NCBI GenBank assembly: GCA_017882065.1
Contig: JADGQD010000004.1
Coordinates: 1 to 27,043 of the forward strand
Direction: 5' to 3'
Source: Anaerolineales bacterium
GTDB taxonomy: Bacteria; Chloroflexota; Anaerolineae; Anaerolineales; Villigracilaceae
Length of the DNA stretch: 27,043 nucleotides
The notes under the pieces were generated by a model that searched no databases, had not been told where the DNA came from, and saw only the letters and a program-made list of their open reading frames with translations. Below are positions 1 through 7,492 of the stretch, one piece after another; within the stretch, counting starts at the first letter, position 1, and every line of letters starts with the position of its first letter. The translations under genes and the position numbers were made by a program.

Positions 1-195
1 ATCACTGAACTCTCCGGCATGGAAGGCGAAGTAGTCACCTTGACCGATATTTTCAAATTCGACCAGACCGGTGTAACGCCGGAGGGGAAAATAATCGGAC
101 AATTACGGCCCACCGGGATGCGCCCGCAGTTCACTCCGCGTCTGGAAGCCTCCGGTTTCAAACTTGGCGGAGAAATCTTCGGCGCAGGATTATGA
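1..195 (+). CDS. cpaF: CpaF/TadA-family secretion ATPase, C-terminal end (partial)
   Basis: The window opens inside this reading frame; 64 C-terminal residues and the TGA stop are present. They contain a GMEGEVVTLTDIF segment, then FDQTG, and finally a PTGMRPQF...LEASGFKL tail. This is the characteristic C-terminus of CpaF/TadA ATPases, which power assembly of Flp/tight-adherence pili at the cytoplasmic face of the inner membrane. The Walker motifs lie upstream, outside the window, so catalytic competence cannot be judged. The usual downstream partners (tadB and tadC membrane platform genes) do not follow; a repeat-rich gap does. The family assignment rests on the tail alone. Confidence 0.72.
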   Translation: MTELSGMEGEVVTLTDIFKFDQTGVTPEGKIIGQLRPTGMRPQFTPRLEASGFKLGGEIFGAGL

Positions 196-248
196 ACCTT
201 TCCATCATCACCACGGCGATCCTCAGCGAACCGGGGTCAAGGGCGGGG

Positions 249-403
249 GCTTCCCCTGCGGGGACGATGTCGGCGCCTCGCGGCGCCGAAACTGCCGCCC
301 CACGGGGGTGCTTCGCAAATAGCGGCTTGTCCCACGGGGATACCCTGCCCCCTTCGGGGACCTTCGGCGGGTACGATGTGCTTCGCGAAGGCCGCCTCGG
401 CTA
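249..403. repeat. Composite of small GC-rich palindromes
   Basis: This stretch lies in the 361-base gap between the cpaF end and the STAS gene and is built of consecutive short hairpins. They are TCCCC-TGC-GGGGA at 252-264, TCGGCGCC/GGCGCCGA with a 4-base loop at 270-289, CCCCACGGGG near 300, CCCC-TTC-GGGG at 349-359, and CTTCGCGAAG at 381-390. Between them recurs the string CGATG or ACGATG. The same modules (CCCC-NNN-GGGG, CGATG, CTTCGCGA) recur at 13909, 18223, 18497 and 20601, so this is a dispersed repeat family. A 70-codon open frame runs through it but has no ribosome site or recognisable content, and I treat it as chance. Confidence 0.7.
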
Positions 404-412
404 GAAGGAGAT

Positions 413-457
413 TTTGGGGTGTTGGCGGGCTGCTTTGCAGCCCGCCAACACCCCAAA
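413..457 (+). terminator. Perfect 21-bp hairpin, probable terminator or repeat
   Basis: Arms 413-433 and 437-457 are exact reverse complements of 21 bp, separated by only TTT. The 3' side starts CCCAAACCCC rather than a T run, so it is not a textbook intrinsic terminator. Because it ends a gap after the cpaF gene it may still stop transcription or act as a processing site. Alternatively it is another dispersed palindrome, like its neighbours at 249-403. Confidence 0.5.
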
Positions 458-520
458 CCCCGAGTTTGTGAAAACCGTGGAACCGGGGAAGGGACGAAAC
501 AGGGGCAAGATATCTCGTGA

Positions 521-526
521 TATAAT
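521..526 (+). promoter_or_regulatory. Candidate -10 element for the STAS gene
   Basis: A consensus TATAAT lies 31 bases upstream of the STAS start codon. No convincing -35 hexamer is visible about 17 bases upstream, so this rests on the -10 alone. Similar exact TATAAT boxes precede mreB and the aldolase gene. Confidence 0.45.
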
Positions 527-556
527 TTCCACGATTAATCACAGAACGGAGGCCAA

Positions 557-892
557 ATGGAAATTACAACCCAGCAGTTCAAACGTTGTGATTTGCTCAG
601 TGTTAAGGGCAAAGTGGATAGTTTCACTGCACCTGACCTGATCAAAGCGATTGAAGCGCTCAACAAAAAGAACCGCTTTAAGATCATCCTTGATCTGAGC
701 AAACTGGAATATATGTCCAGCGCCGGGTTCCGCGCTCTACTACTCGGCCAGCGCACCTGTAAGCGCTATAACCGTGGTGAGATTATCCTGGCCTCGGTGC
801 CTAAAAAGATAATGGATGCTCTTGAATTAACTGGATTTTCACCCCTCTTCAAGATATTTGATGAAATTACTCCGGCGGTCGGAAATTTCTAA
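557..892 (+). CDS. STAS-domain anti-sigma-factor antagonist
   Basis: This is a 111-residue single STAS domain protein of the SpoIIAA/RsbV type. The hallmark segment DLSKLEYMSSAGFRALL (about residues 46-62) carries Ser55 at the position phosphorylated by the partner kinase in this family. In such partner-switching systems the unphosphorylated form binds an anti-sigma kinase and frees a sigma factor, or another target; phosphorylation reverses this. The ATG at 557 is preceded by CGGAGG at 547-552, a strong ribosome site. The length is normal for the family. The next gene, 72 bases downstream on the same strand, encodes both an RsbW-like kinase domain and a PP2C phosphatase domain, so cognate kinase and phosphatase are probably supplied by that single protein. 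The controlled sigma factor is not visible here. Confidence 0.9.
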   Translation: MEITTQQFKRCDLLSVKGKVDSFTAPDLIKAIEALNKKNRFKIILDLSKLEYMSSAGFRALLLGQRTCKRYNRGEIILASVPKKIMDALELTGFSPLFKIFDEITPAVGNF

Positions 893-919
893 ACTGCATC
901 TTTAGCCGATATTTCATTC

Positions 920-954
920 AGGCCGCCTCCATCCTGCCAACTGTGAGGCGGCCT
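920..954 (+). promoter_or_regulatory. Hairpin upstream of the kinase-phosphatase start codon
   Basis: AGGCCGCCTC (920-929) and GAGGCGGCCT (945-954) form a perfect 10-bp stem with a 15-base loop. It ends 10 bases before the ATG at 965. The only Shine-Dalgarno-like purine run (GAGGCGG) is inside the 3' arm, so folding would hide it. No T run follows, which argues against termination. It could limit translation of the large downstream protein relative to the STAS protein; that is an inference. Confidence 0.5.
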
Positions 955-964
955 CGCCATTCTT

Positions 965-3900
965 ATGCGCACGGCAATCTTCCCCGCAAAATTTGACCAA
1001 CTGGATGCCATCCGTGAGTTCGCCGCCCAGGCGGCCCGGGATGCGGGCATGGATGATTCTGCAATCTATGCCGTCGAATTGAGCATGGATGAGGCTTGTA
1101 CCAATGTCATTGAACATGCTTACGAAGGAATGGATGGGGGCGAAATTGAATGTACCTGTGACTCAGACGATAAAAACCTGACCATCCTCATCCACGACCA
1201 TGGCAAATCATTTGACCCTTCCACCATCGCTTTACCGAACCTGGATGCAGACCTAGATTCCCGTCCGGTTGGCGGCCTGGGTGTTTTCTTGATGAATAAG
1301 CTCATGGATGAGGTGCGATTCGAACCCCTGGGAGAGTCGGGCAACGTGCTGACGATGATCAAGCACCGCAAAATCGAAACAGAAAAGGGAAAGGCCGCGC
1401 ATCCACCATCTGCCTGGAAACAGATTGTCATGCTGGGCGAGGAACTCATGCGGGCGGCCTCTCTCACTGCCCAGCACGACCTCATTGTAGGTACAACGGC
1501 GCGTATCCTGGGCGGCCAGGCAGATTTGTGGCTGGACGAAAGGCTGTTCCGATTACCTGGTTTAAACCAGGCTGCTTTATATCCTTCGCAACCGCCAGCC
1601 GGGCCGATGGTGAAGGCCTTTTTCACTGGCCTTACAGCCTCTTCAGAGGGACAAAAAACCCTCCTGGCCGTGCCTCTCAAGAACGGCGGCTTGGTGATGG
1701 GCGCGCTCCAGGTGAAAAGGTCCGACTCGCCTTTCCGAAAAAAAGAAATTGAACTTCTGGATGGTTTGGCGGGCCACATTTCATTGGCGTTGGTTGCCTC
1801 CCATCGCTTTGTTGTTGAACAATGGCGTATCGAGCAGTTGACTCTTGTCCGCCGGGTAAGCGCGCAGATTGCGAATGTGTTTGACCTGGATGAGTTGACG
1901 CGGCGGGTCACGAAACTTATCCAGCGTACTTTCCACTATTACTATGTTGCTATCTTTACCCGCGAGCCGGGAATGGATGTCCTGAACTTCCGTTCGAGCG
2001 CCGGACCGGACCGGGGTCGAGGCAAGCGCATGAATGCCAGACTGGGGGAAGGGTTGGTTGGGAGCGTCGCCCAGACTGGGGAGGAAGCTGTCACCTATGA
2101 TGTCCGCTCTGACTCGCGTTATAAATTTATTGATTCGCTATCCGAAACGCAGTCTGAGGCCGCCCTGCCTCTAAAAATTGAAAATCATATTCTGGGCGTT
2201 CTGGACGTGCAGTCTGACCAGCTGGACGCGTTCCACCCGAATGACTTGCTCGTTTTGCGAGCGCTGGCCGATACGATTGCGATTGCGATCAATGGGGCGC
2301 GCCTGTACAGTGAATTGCAGATGCGTGCTGACCATCTGGCAATGGTGGCGGAGGTCAGTGAAGATATTACCTCCACCCTTGATCTGGATGAATTGCTCAA
2401 TAAGGTGGCAGTTCTCATCCAGAAGCGTCTGAACTTTCCATACGTGCACCTGTTTACAGTACATCCTAATCGACGGCAGATCATTTACGAGGCCGGCAGC
2501 GGTGAGCGCAGTGCGTCGCTCAAAGGTACTGTGCTTGATCTGGATAATGATGAGGGAATTATTTCTTGGGTGGCACGCAACGGGCAGACCATGCTGGTCA
2601 ACGATGTGACGCAAGAACCGCGCTACCATCCTTCGCCGTTCCCGCCCGAGGATACGCGCGCTGAAATGACCATCCCTTTGGTTTTTAATGACCAGGTGAT
2701 TGGAGTGCTCGACCTGCAAAGCGACCGTATCAACGCTTTTAGCGAAGACGACCGTTTCCTGTGCGGGGCGTTGGCGGATAACGTGGCTGCTGCAATTCAC
2801 AATGCCGATCTGTACCGTACCGAACGCTGGAGGCGCCAGGTGGCAGATAGCTTGCGCGAAGTAGCCGGTCTCATTTCAGCCGATGTGGGCCTGGAGGATG
2901 TGTTGGATAGCGTTCTGAGAGAACTGGAGCGCAACCTGCCTTGTGATGTGGCTGCCATCTGGCTGTTGGAAGGAGACAACCTCTATCTGGCTCAGGCCCA
3001 CGGAGCGGACATAATGGAGATAGACAGTGCGGCCCATCGCTGGCCGGAGGCTTATAATTTTCTCACTGCCGCCCTCACTGCTGAACAACCGATTGTCCGC
3101 AAACCGGATGACCCCATTGGACCAACCGGGACAGCGCTCGGCTTCTCTGCCGACTATTCCTCGATTGCGGCTGGCCTGCGCACCAGTGACCGTCCGCTGG
3201 GCGTGTTGACGCTCTCGCATCACACGGCCGGGCGTTACGGCCACGAAGCCCAGGCGATGACCGTCACCTTTGCCAACTACGCCGCAGTCGCTATTGAGAA
3301 CGCCCGTTTGTACGATTCGGCCCAGGAGCAGGCCTATGCATCAGCTGCCTTGTTGCAGGTGGCGCAGGCGGTTGCCAATTCAAACAACCTGGACGAGACC
3401 ATCGCCAGCATTGTCCGCATCACGCCCATCCTGGTCGGTGTGAAAGCCTGTGCGATATATCTGTTGGAAGCGGAACGCTTTCACCCAACCCAGTCCTATG
3501 GTTTCTCGGAGGCGGCCCAGGCCTTGCTGTGGAACCGGGATTTCACCCCCGGCGATTTTCATTTACTGGATGCCGTATGTGAGAGCGCCCAGATGGTGGT
3601 CGGTCTGCTGCCCTCCGAGATTTCGGACGACTGGCTGGACCCGGAACTCGCCCGCACGGAACAGGAAACGTTGTATGCCTTGCAGGCCGGCGACCACCTG
3701 CTGATTGGTTTCCCGCTGATGATCAAGAATGATCAATTCGGTGTGATGCTGGTGGAGGAAGATTCCGATGCCCGCCGTTTCCGCCAAAAGCGGGTGGAAA
3801 TTGTCAGCAGCATTGCCCAGCAGTTGACGCTCAGCATTCAGAATGAACACCTCCAACGGGAGATGGTGACCCATGAACGCCTCGAGCACGAAGTTCATCT

Positions 3901-4609
3901 CGCCCGGCAGATCCAGAAAACCTTACTACCGGATCACCTGCCTGAGAATGCTGGCTGGAACCTGGCGGCTACCTGGATTACGGCCCGGCAGGTAGGTGGC
4001 GATTTCTACGATGTATTTGAACTGCCCGGCGGACGGCTGGGCTTGTTCATCGCTGACGTTTCCGACAAAGGCATCCCGGCTGCTCTATTTATGGCTCTCA
4101 CGCGGACCCTGGTGCGGGCGGTCGTCTACGATACGCCTTCCCCTGCGGACGCCATGCGGCGCGTCAATGCCTTGATCATCCCCGACAACCGGGAGGGCAT
4201 GTTTGTTACGGCGGTGTATGGAGTGTTGAGATTGGAAAGCGGGGAATTTACCTATGCCAATGCCGGGCACAACCCGCCCATCTGGTTAAACGGAATGAAG
4301 CGGACGATGGAGTCGCTTTGGCGAACGGGAGCGGCGCTGGGTATTATCGAGGATGTGCCGATGGAAGACCGCACGATAACGCTCGAGCTTGAAGATTTTC
4401 TCCTGCTCTACACTGACGGTGTGACAGAGGCCTTCTCACCCGACGACGAGACCTATGGCGAGGAACGCCTCCAGCAGGTGCTCGAGGCGGCGGAGGCGGC
4501 AACGGCGCGCGGGGTATTGGATGTGCTCGAGGCTTCGGTGAGACAGTTCATGGGTCCGTTCCCGCCTGCGGATGATTTGACCATGCTGGGGGTCAAGCGG
4601 ACGACTTAG
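965..4609 (+). CDS. RsbW-like kinase / multi-GAF / PP2C (SpoIIE/RsbU) phosphatase fusion
   Basis: This is a 1214-residue cytoplasmic signalling protein; no membrane segment is seen. Residues 1-135 form an RsbW-like GHKL ATPase, with an N box DEACTNVIEHA (42-52, Asn47), DHGKSFDP (78-85) and GGLGVFLM (103-110). About five GAF-like sensor domains follow at roughly 165-285 (degenerate), 305-450, 475-620, 640-785 and 805-960. A helical linker near 960-985 leads to a SpoIIE/RsbU-type PP2C domain (975-1211) with GGDFYDV (Asp1013), ADVSDKG (Asp1031), NAGHNPP, YTDGVTE (Asp1151) and ADDLTM. All the metal-binding aspartates expected of the family appear present. Together with the adjacent STAS protein this gives kinase and phosphatase of a partner switch in one chain, with GAF domains as likely ligand or redox sensors. 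ATG 965 is chosen because it gives a full N-terminal kinase domain; a clear free ribosome site is missing. Confidence 0.9.
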   Translation: MRTAIFPAKFDQLDAIREFAAQAARDAGMDDSAIYAVELSMDEACTNVIEHAYEGMDGGEIECTCDSDDKNLTILIHDHGKSFDPSTIALPNLDADLDSRPVGGLGVFLMNKLMDEVRFEPLGESGNVLTMIKHRKIETEKGKAAHPPSAWKQIVMLGEELMRAASLTAQHDLIVGTTARILGGQADLWLDERLFRLPGLNQAALYPSQPPAGPMVKAFFTGLTASSEGQKTLLAVPLKNGGLVMGALQVKRSDSPFRKKEIELLDGLAGHISLALVASHRFVVEQWRIEQLTLVRRVSAQIANVFDLDELTRRVTKLIQRTFHYYYVAIFTREPGMDVLNFRSSAGPDRGRGKRMNARLGEGLVGSVAQTGEEAVTYDVRSDSRYKFIDSLSETQSEAALPLKIENHILGVLDVQSDQLDAFHPNDLLVLRALADTIAIAINGARLYSELQMRADHLAMVAEVSEDITSTLDLDELLNKVAVLIQKRLNFPYVHLFTVHPNRRQIIYEAGSGERSASLKGTVLDLDNDEGIISWVARNGQTMLVNDVTQEPRYHPSPFPPEDTRAEMTIPLVFNDQVIGVLDLQSDRINAFSEDDRFLCGALADNVAAAIHNADLYRTERWRRQVADSLREVAGLISADVGLEDVLDSVLRELERNLPCDVAAIWLLEGDNLYLAQAHGADIMEIDSAAHRWPEAYNFLTAALTAEQPIVRKPDDPIGPTGTALGFSADYSSIAAGLRTSDRPLGVLTLSHHTAGRYGHEAQAMTVTFANYAAVAIENARLYDSAQEQAYASAALLQVAQAVANSNNLDETIASIVRITPILVGVKACAIYLLEAERFHPTQSYGFSEAAQALLWNRDFTPGDFHLLDAVCESAQMVVGLLPSEISDDWLDPELARTEQETLYALQAGDHLLIGFPLMIKNDQFGVMLVEEDSDARRFRQKRVEIVSSIAQQLTLSIQNEHLQREMVTHERLEHEVHLARQIQKTLLPDHLPENAGWNLAATWITARQVGGDFYDVFELPGGRLGLFIADVSDKGIPAALFMALTRTLVRAVVYDTPSPADAMRRVNALIIPDNREGMFVTAVYGVLRLESGEFTYANAGHNPPIWLNGMKRTMESLWRTGAALGIIEDVPMEDRTITLELEDFLLLYTDGVTEAFSPDDETYGEERLQQVLEAAEAATARGVLDVLEASVRQFMGPFPPADDLTMLGVKRTT

Positions 4610-4987
4610 ACTGGTCCCCCCTTCTCGTGGCGGGCAGACTTCCACGATCATCGGCCCTGCGTTGGTATCGGACAGTGTCTTGTGGAAGCCATCCCAAAAG
4701 GGTTATTCATTCGACTTCAAACACCGGCACAATTTTGCTCGTTCACCAGGCTGAATATGAATGGGTAGTGCGCGAATGGCCGTCGCGGTCCTCCTGTCCC
4801 GGACGCAGTTGCCGGTGGAGAGCACTGAGATTTACCTTCGTTTTTTGCTTTGTGAACTCTCCCGGAAGGACACCGGGACGGTGAATGTTCTTGTCATCCC
4901 CGCAGTGGGCCGTTATGATGCTTTTTAGCCCACGTTTTTAGCCGCTCCCCAGCGAACTCAGTGGAATCGCCATTTTAACCCTCATGG
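4610..4987. other. Intergenic region without a recognisable gene
   Basis: Of the 419 bases between the phosphatase gene and mreB, this part holds nothing I can assign. An 85-codon open frame (4627-4884) has an arginine/serine-rich, non-protein-like composition and no ribosome site. A small TCCCGG/CCGGGA stem near 4858-4876 lacks a T tract. The downstream end carries the mreB promoter element. Confidence 0.5.
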
Positions 4988-4993
4988 TATAAT
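4988..4993 (+). promoter_or_regulatory. Candidate -10 element for mreBCD-mrdA
   Basis: The string TATAAT, within GGTATAATA, lies 35 bases before the mreB start. The expected -35 region (about 4965-4970) is poor. It would give a leader of roughly 30 bases that contains the AGGAG ribosome site. The same GGTATAATA context occurs upstream of the aldolase gene. Confidence 0.55.
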
Positions 4994-5028
4994 AAATGTG
5001 CTGAAAATTTCAATAGGAGCATCGCACT

Positions 5029-6096
5029 TTGGCTTTCAATCCCCTCAACTGGCTTCTGGGTCTTTTTTCTCTGGATATTGGCATAGACCTAGGTACGGCA
5101 AACACGCTTGTCCATGTCCGGGGCAAAGGGATTGTTATTAATGAACCTTCCTGGGTAGCGATTGATAAGCGTTCCCGCCAACCGCTGGCGATAGGTTTGC
5201 AGGCCAAAGAAATGGTTGGGCGCACATCGGGGAATATTGTTGTGTTGCGTCCGCTGCGGGACGGTGTGATTTCTGAATTCGAAATTACCGAGGCTATGCT
5301 GGAATATTTCATTGGCAAGGTTCATGAGCAGAGTGTGGTACCGCTGCCGCGCCCGCGCGTGGTCATCGGAATCCCGTCTGGCGTGACCGAGGTCGAGAAG
5401 CGCGCCGTTTACGATGCATCCATGTCTGCCGGAGCGCGCGAGACCTATCTGATCGAGGAGCCGACAGCTGCTGCGCTGGGGGCGGGTCTGCCCATCGGTG
5501 AGACGCGTGGCTCCATGATCGTGGATATTGGCGGCGGGACGACCGAGGTGGCGGTCCTGTCAATGGCTGGGGTGGTTGTTTCCAGGTCCTTGCGCGTGGC
5601 AGGGGATGAATTGGACCAGAGCATTGTCCAGTACGTCCGTAACAAATACAACGTCTTGGTTGGCGAACGGATCGCCGAACTAATCAAATGGAATATCGGC
5701 TCGGCCTTCCCCTTGCCAGTCGAGAAGACCGTTGAAATGCGCGGCCGTAACCTGGTGACCGGCCTGCCGGAATCGATTGAAATCTCGTCCGTTGAAGTGC
5801 GCGAAGCGCTTTCTCAGTCTGTGCAAGTTATTGTCGAGACCATAAAGGATGCCCTTGATGAGGTCCCGCCCGAAATCGTGGCTGACCTGATGGATACTGG
5901 CATTTGCCTGGCTGGCGGCGGAGCCCTCCTGCATGGGCTGGCTGAACGTCTTTCTGATGAACTCAACTTGCGCGTGTGGGTCGCCGAAGACCCCCTAACC
6001 TGCGTGGTGCGCGGCACTGGCATTGTGTTGGATGATTTCTCTGCCGGCAGCCGTTACCTGGTCGGGTTGGAGCGCGGCAGCACGCGTCATTCATAA
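5029..6096 (+). CDS. mreB: Rod shape-determining protein MreB
   Basis: This actin-like ATPase of 355 residues polymerises beneath the membrane and guides lateral wall synthesis. Visible actin-fold motifs are DIGIDLGTANTLV (phosphate 1, about residues 16-28), IGIPSGVTEVEKRAV, EEPTAAALGAGLPIGE, VDIGGGTTEVAVLS (phosphate 2) and CLAGGGALLHGL (adenosine). The length matches the family. The start is TTG at 5029, since AGGAG at 5015-5019 is correctly spaced and the conserved N-terminus begins directly after it; no ATG lies nearby in frame. mreC follows after 42 bases, then mreD and mrdA, the usual order of an elongasome operon. A hydrophobic N-terminal NWLLGLFSL may serve as a membrane-binding segment. 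Confidence 0.97.
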   Translation: MAFNPLNWLLGLFSLDIGIDLGTANTLVHVRGKGIVINEPSWVAIDKRSRQPLAIGLQAKEMVGRTSGNIVVLRPLRDGVISEFEITEAMLEYFIGKVHEQSVVPLPRPRVVIGIPSGVTEVEKRAVYDASMSAGARETYLIEEPTAAALGAGLPIGETRGSMIVDIGGGTTEVAVLSMAGVVVSRSLRVAGDELDQSIVQYVRNKYNVLVGERIAELIKWNIGSAFPLPVEKTVEMRGRNLVTGLPESIEISSVEVREALSQSVQVIVETIKDALDEVPPEIVADLMDTGICLAGGGALLHGLAERLSDELNLRVWVAEDPLTCVVRGTGIVLDDFSAGSRYLVGLERGSTRHS

Positions 6097-6138
6097 TCGC
6101 GTGGCCGCGTCGCTCCGGCGCGGTTTTCCCTATTGCCT

Positions 6139-6984
6139 ATGAAAACCAGTTTCCCTCGTTCCCTGCAGACGGTGATCATTGCATTGGTGGCGGTTGGCCT
6201 GGTGGCACTCGCCCTGGGCGGATATTTCAACCCGGTCGCCTCCTGGTTCACGCGTCTCACTATTGACGCGCAAACCTGGATCTCCACCCGCTATCTGGCA
6301 GTGACGGACTTCCTGACCGTGCCGCGTGATTTGGCATCCCTGCGCCAGCGCAATGCTGAACTGGAAGTAGAAGTAGCCCAACTCCAGACTCAAGTAATTG
6401 ACCTACAGCAAAAGGTGACAGAGACGAACATTCTCTCTGCCCTGGTGGATTTTGCACGCGCCAATCCCGAATACTCGTACAAGGCTGCTGCCGTCATTGG
6501 CCTGGACCCGAGTCCGTTTCTCCGTTATGTTATCATAAACATCGGCTCGAACCAAGGCATATTGCCCGGTATGCCGGTGGTCACCGACAAGGGTCTGGTG
6601 GGACGGGTGGATGCTGTCATTGCCGAAGCCGCCCGCGTTCAGTTGATTACCGACGCTGCCTCGGCTGTCAATGTACGGTTGCAGTCCTCTGATACCGAGG
6701 CCATGCTGGTCGGTTCTGTGACCGGAGACCTGTCGCTGGACTTGATCTCGCAGGATGCCGCCGTGACGGTCGGCGATGTGGTCTTGACCTCCGGGCTGGG
6801 CGGCAGTTATCCCCCCAATCTGCTGGTGGGGCAGGTGGTCAGCGTCCGCAAACTGGACTACGAATTGTTCCAGCAGGCAGTCATCCAACCTAATGTGGAT
6901 TTCAACCAGTTGGGCTTCTTGCTGGTCATTACCAACTTCGCGCCGGTGGATATCGCCCCTCTGATCGCAACTCCCGGACCGTAA
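6139..6984 (+). CDS. mreC: Cell shape-determining protein MreC
   Basis: This protein of 281 residues has one N-terminal membrane segment (about residues 10-28), a periplasm-facing coiled coil (about 60-95, LRQRNAELEVEVAQLQTQV) and a C-terminal beta-rich MreC domain with the conserved ASSAVNVR-like segment (here AASAVNVRLQSSD) and GGSYPPNLLVGQV. It scaffolds the elongasome by linking MreB, MreD and PBP2. ATG 6139 is preferred over the in-frame TTG at 6133. No strong ribosome site is visible, and translation may be coupled to mreB. mreD begins one base after the stop. Confidence 0.94.
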   Translation: MKTSFPRSLQTVIIALVAVGLVALALGGYFNPVASWFTRLTIDAQTWISTRYLAVTDFLTVPRDLASLRQRNAELEVEVAQLQTQVIDLQQKVTETNILSALVDFARANPEYSYKAAAVIGLDPSPFLRYVIINIGSNQGILPGMPVVTDKGLVGRVDAVIAEAARVQLITDAASAVNVRLQSSDTEAMLVGSVTGDLSLDLISQDAAVTVGDVVLTSGLGGSYPPNLLVGQVVSVRKLDYELFQQAVIQPNVDFNQLGFLLVITNFAPVDIAPLIATPGP

Positions 6985-6985
6985 T

Positions 6986-7492
6986 ATGCGGCGAAGCATC
7001 CTGGTTGCAATCCCCGTACTCGGTCTGGCAGTCATGCTTCAGACCTCGATTGTCGGGCGCATCAATCTTCTCAACGGCGCGGCTGACCTGGTGCTGTTGA
7101 TCCTGGCAGCCTGGGGCTTGCAAGAACGCGTTCGCAACGCCTGGATCTGGGGCACGGTGGCCGGGCTTCTGGTCGGGTTTGTTTCGGGCGTCCCCTGGTA
7201 CGTGTATCTGGTCGGTTATCTGGTCGTTGTTGGTATGGCTCGTTTACTGGCGCACCGTGTTTGGCAGGCGCCCCTTCTGGCGATGTTTACTGTTACTTTG
7301 ATAGGTACACTGGTATTGCTTATGCTCACTTATTTCGACCGTTCTCTCTTTGAAATGTCACTGGCGTTTAATTTAGCCTTTGCGCAAATCATTTTGCCGA
7401 GCATCCTGCTGAACCTGCTCCTGGCAATCCCTGTGCATGCCCTCATTCGCGACCTGGCAAACCGTCTCTATCCTGCGGAGGTGGTTTCATGA
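6986..7492 (+). CDS. mreD: Rod shape-determining membrane protein MreD
   Basis: This very hydrophobic protein of 168 residues has about five predicted membrane segments. The opening region includes the polar LQTSIVGRINLLNGAADLVLL segment, typical of MreD. It belongs to the elongasome. The ATG begins one base after the mreC stop, and its own end overlaps the mrdA start by four bases (ATGA), so translation is probably coupled across the operon. Assignment rests on hydropathy, length and position between mreC and mrdA as much as on sequence. Confidence 0.9.
   Translation: MRRSILVAIPVLGLAVMLQTSIVGRINLLNGAADLVLLILAAWGLQERVRNAWIWGTVAGLLVGFVSGVPWYVYLVGYLVVVGMARLLAHRVWQAPLLAMFTVTLIGTLVLLMLTYFDRSLFEMSLAFNLAFAQIILPSILLNLLLAIPVHALIRDLANRLYPAEVVS

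Noticed and set aside
192..404. 70-codon plus-strand frame after cpaF
   Set aside because: It runs through stacked palindromes, has no ribosome site, and its sequence has no protein-like pattern.
249..457. CRISPR array
   Set aside because: The repeats are different from one another and lack uniform spacers.
1120..1911. 263-codon minus-strand frame inside the kinase-phosphatase gene
   Set aside because: Antisense shadow; the plus strand carries clear domain motifs throughout.
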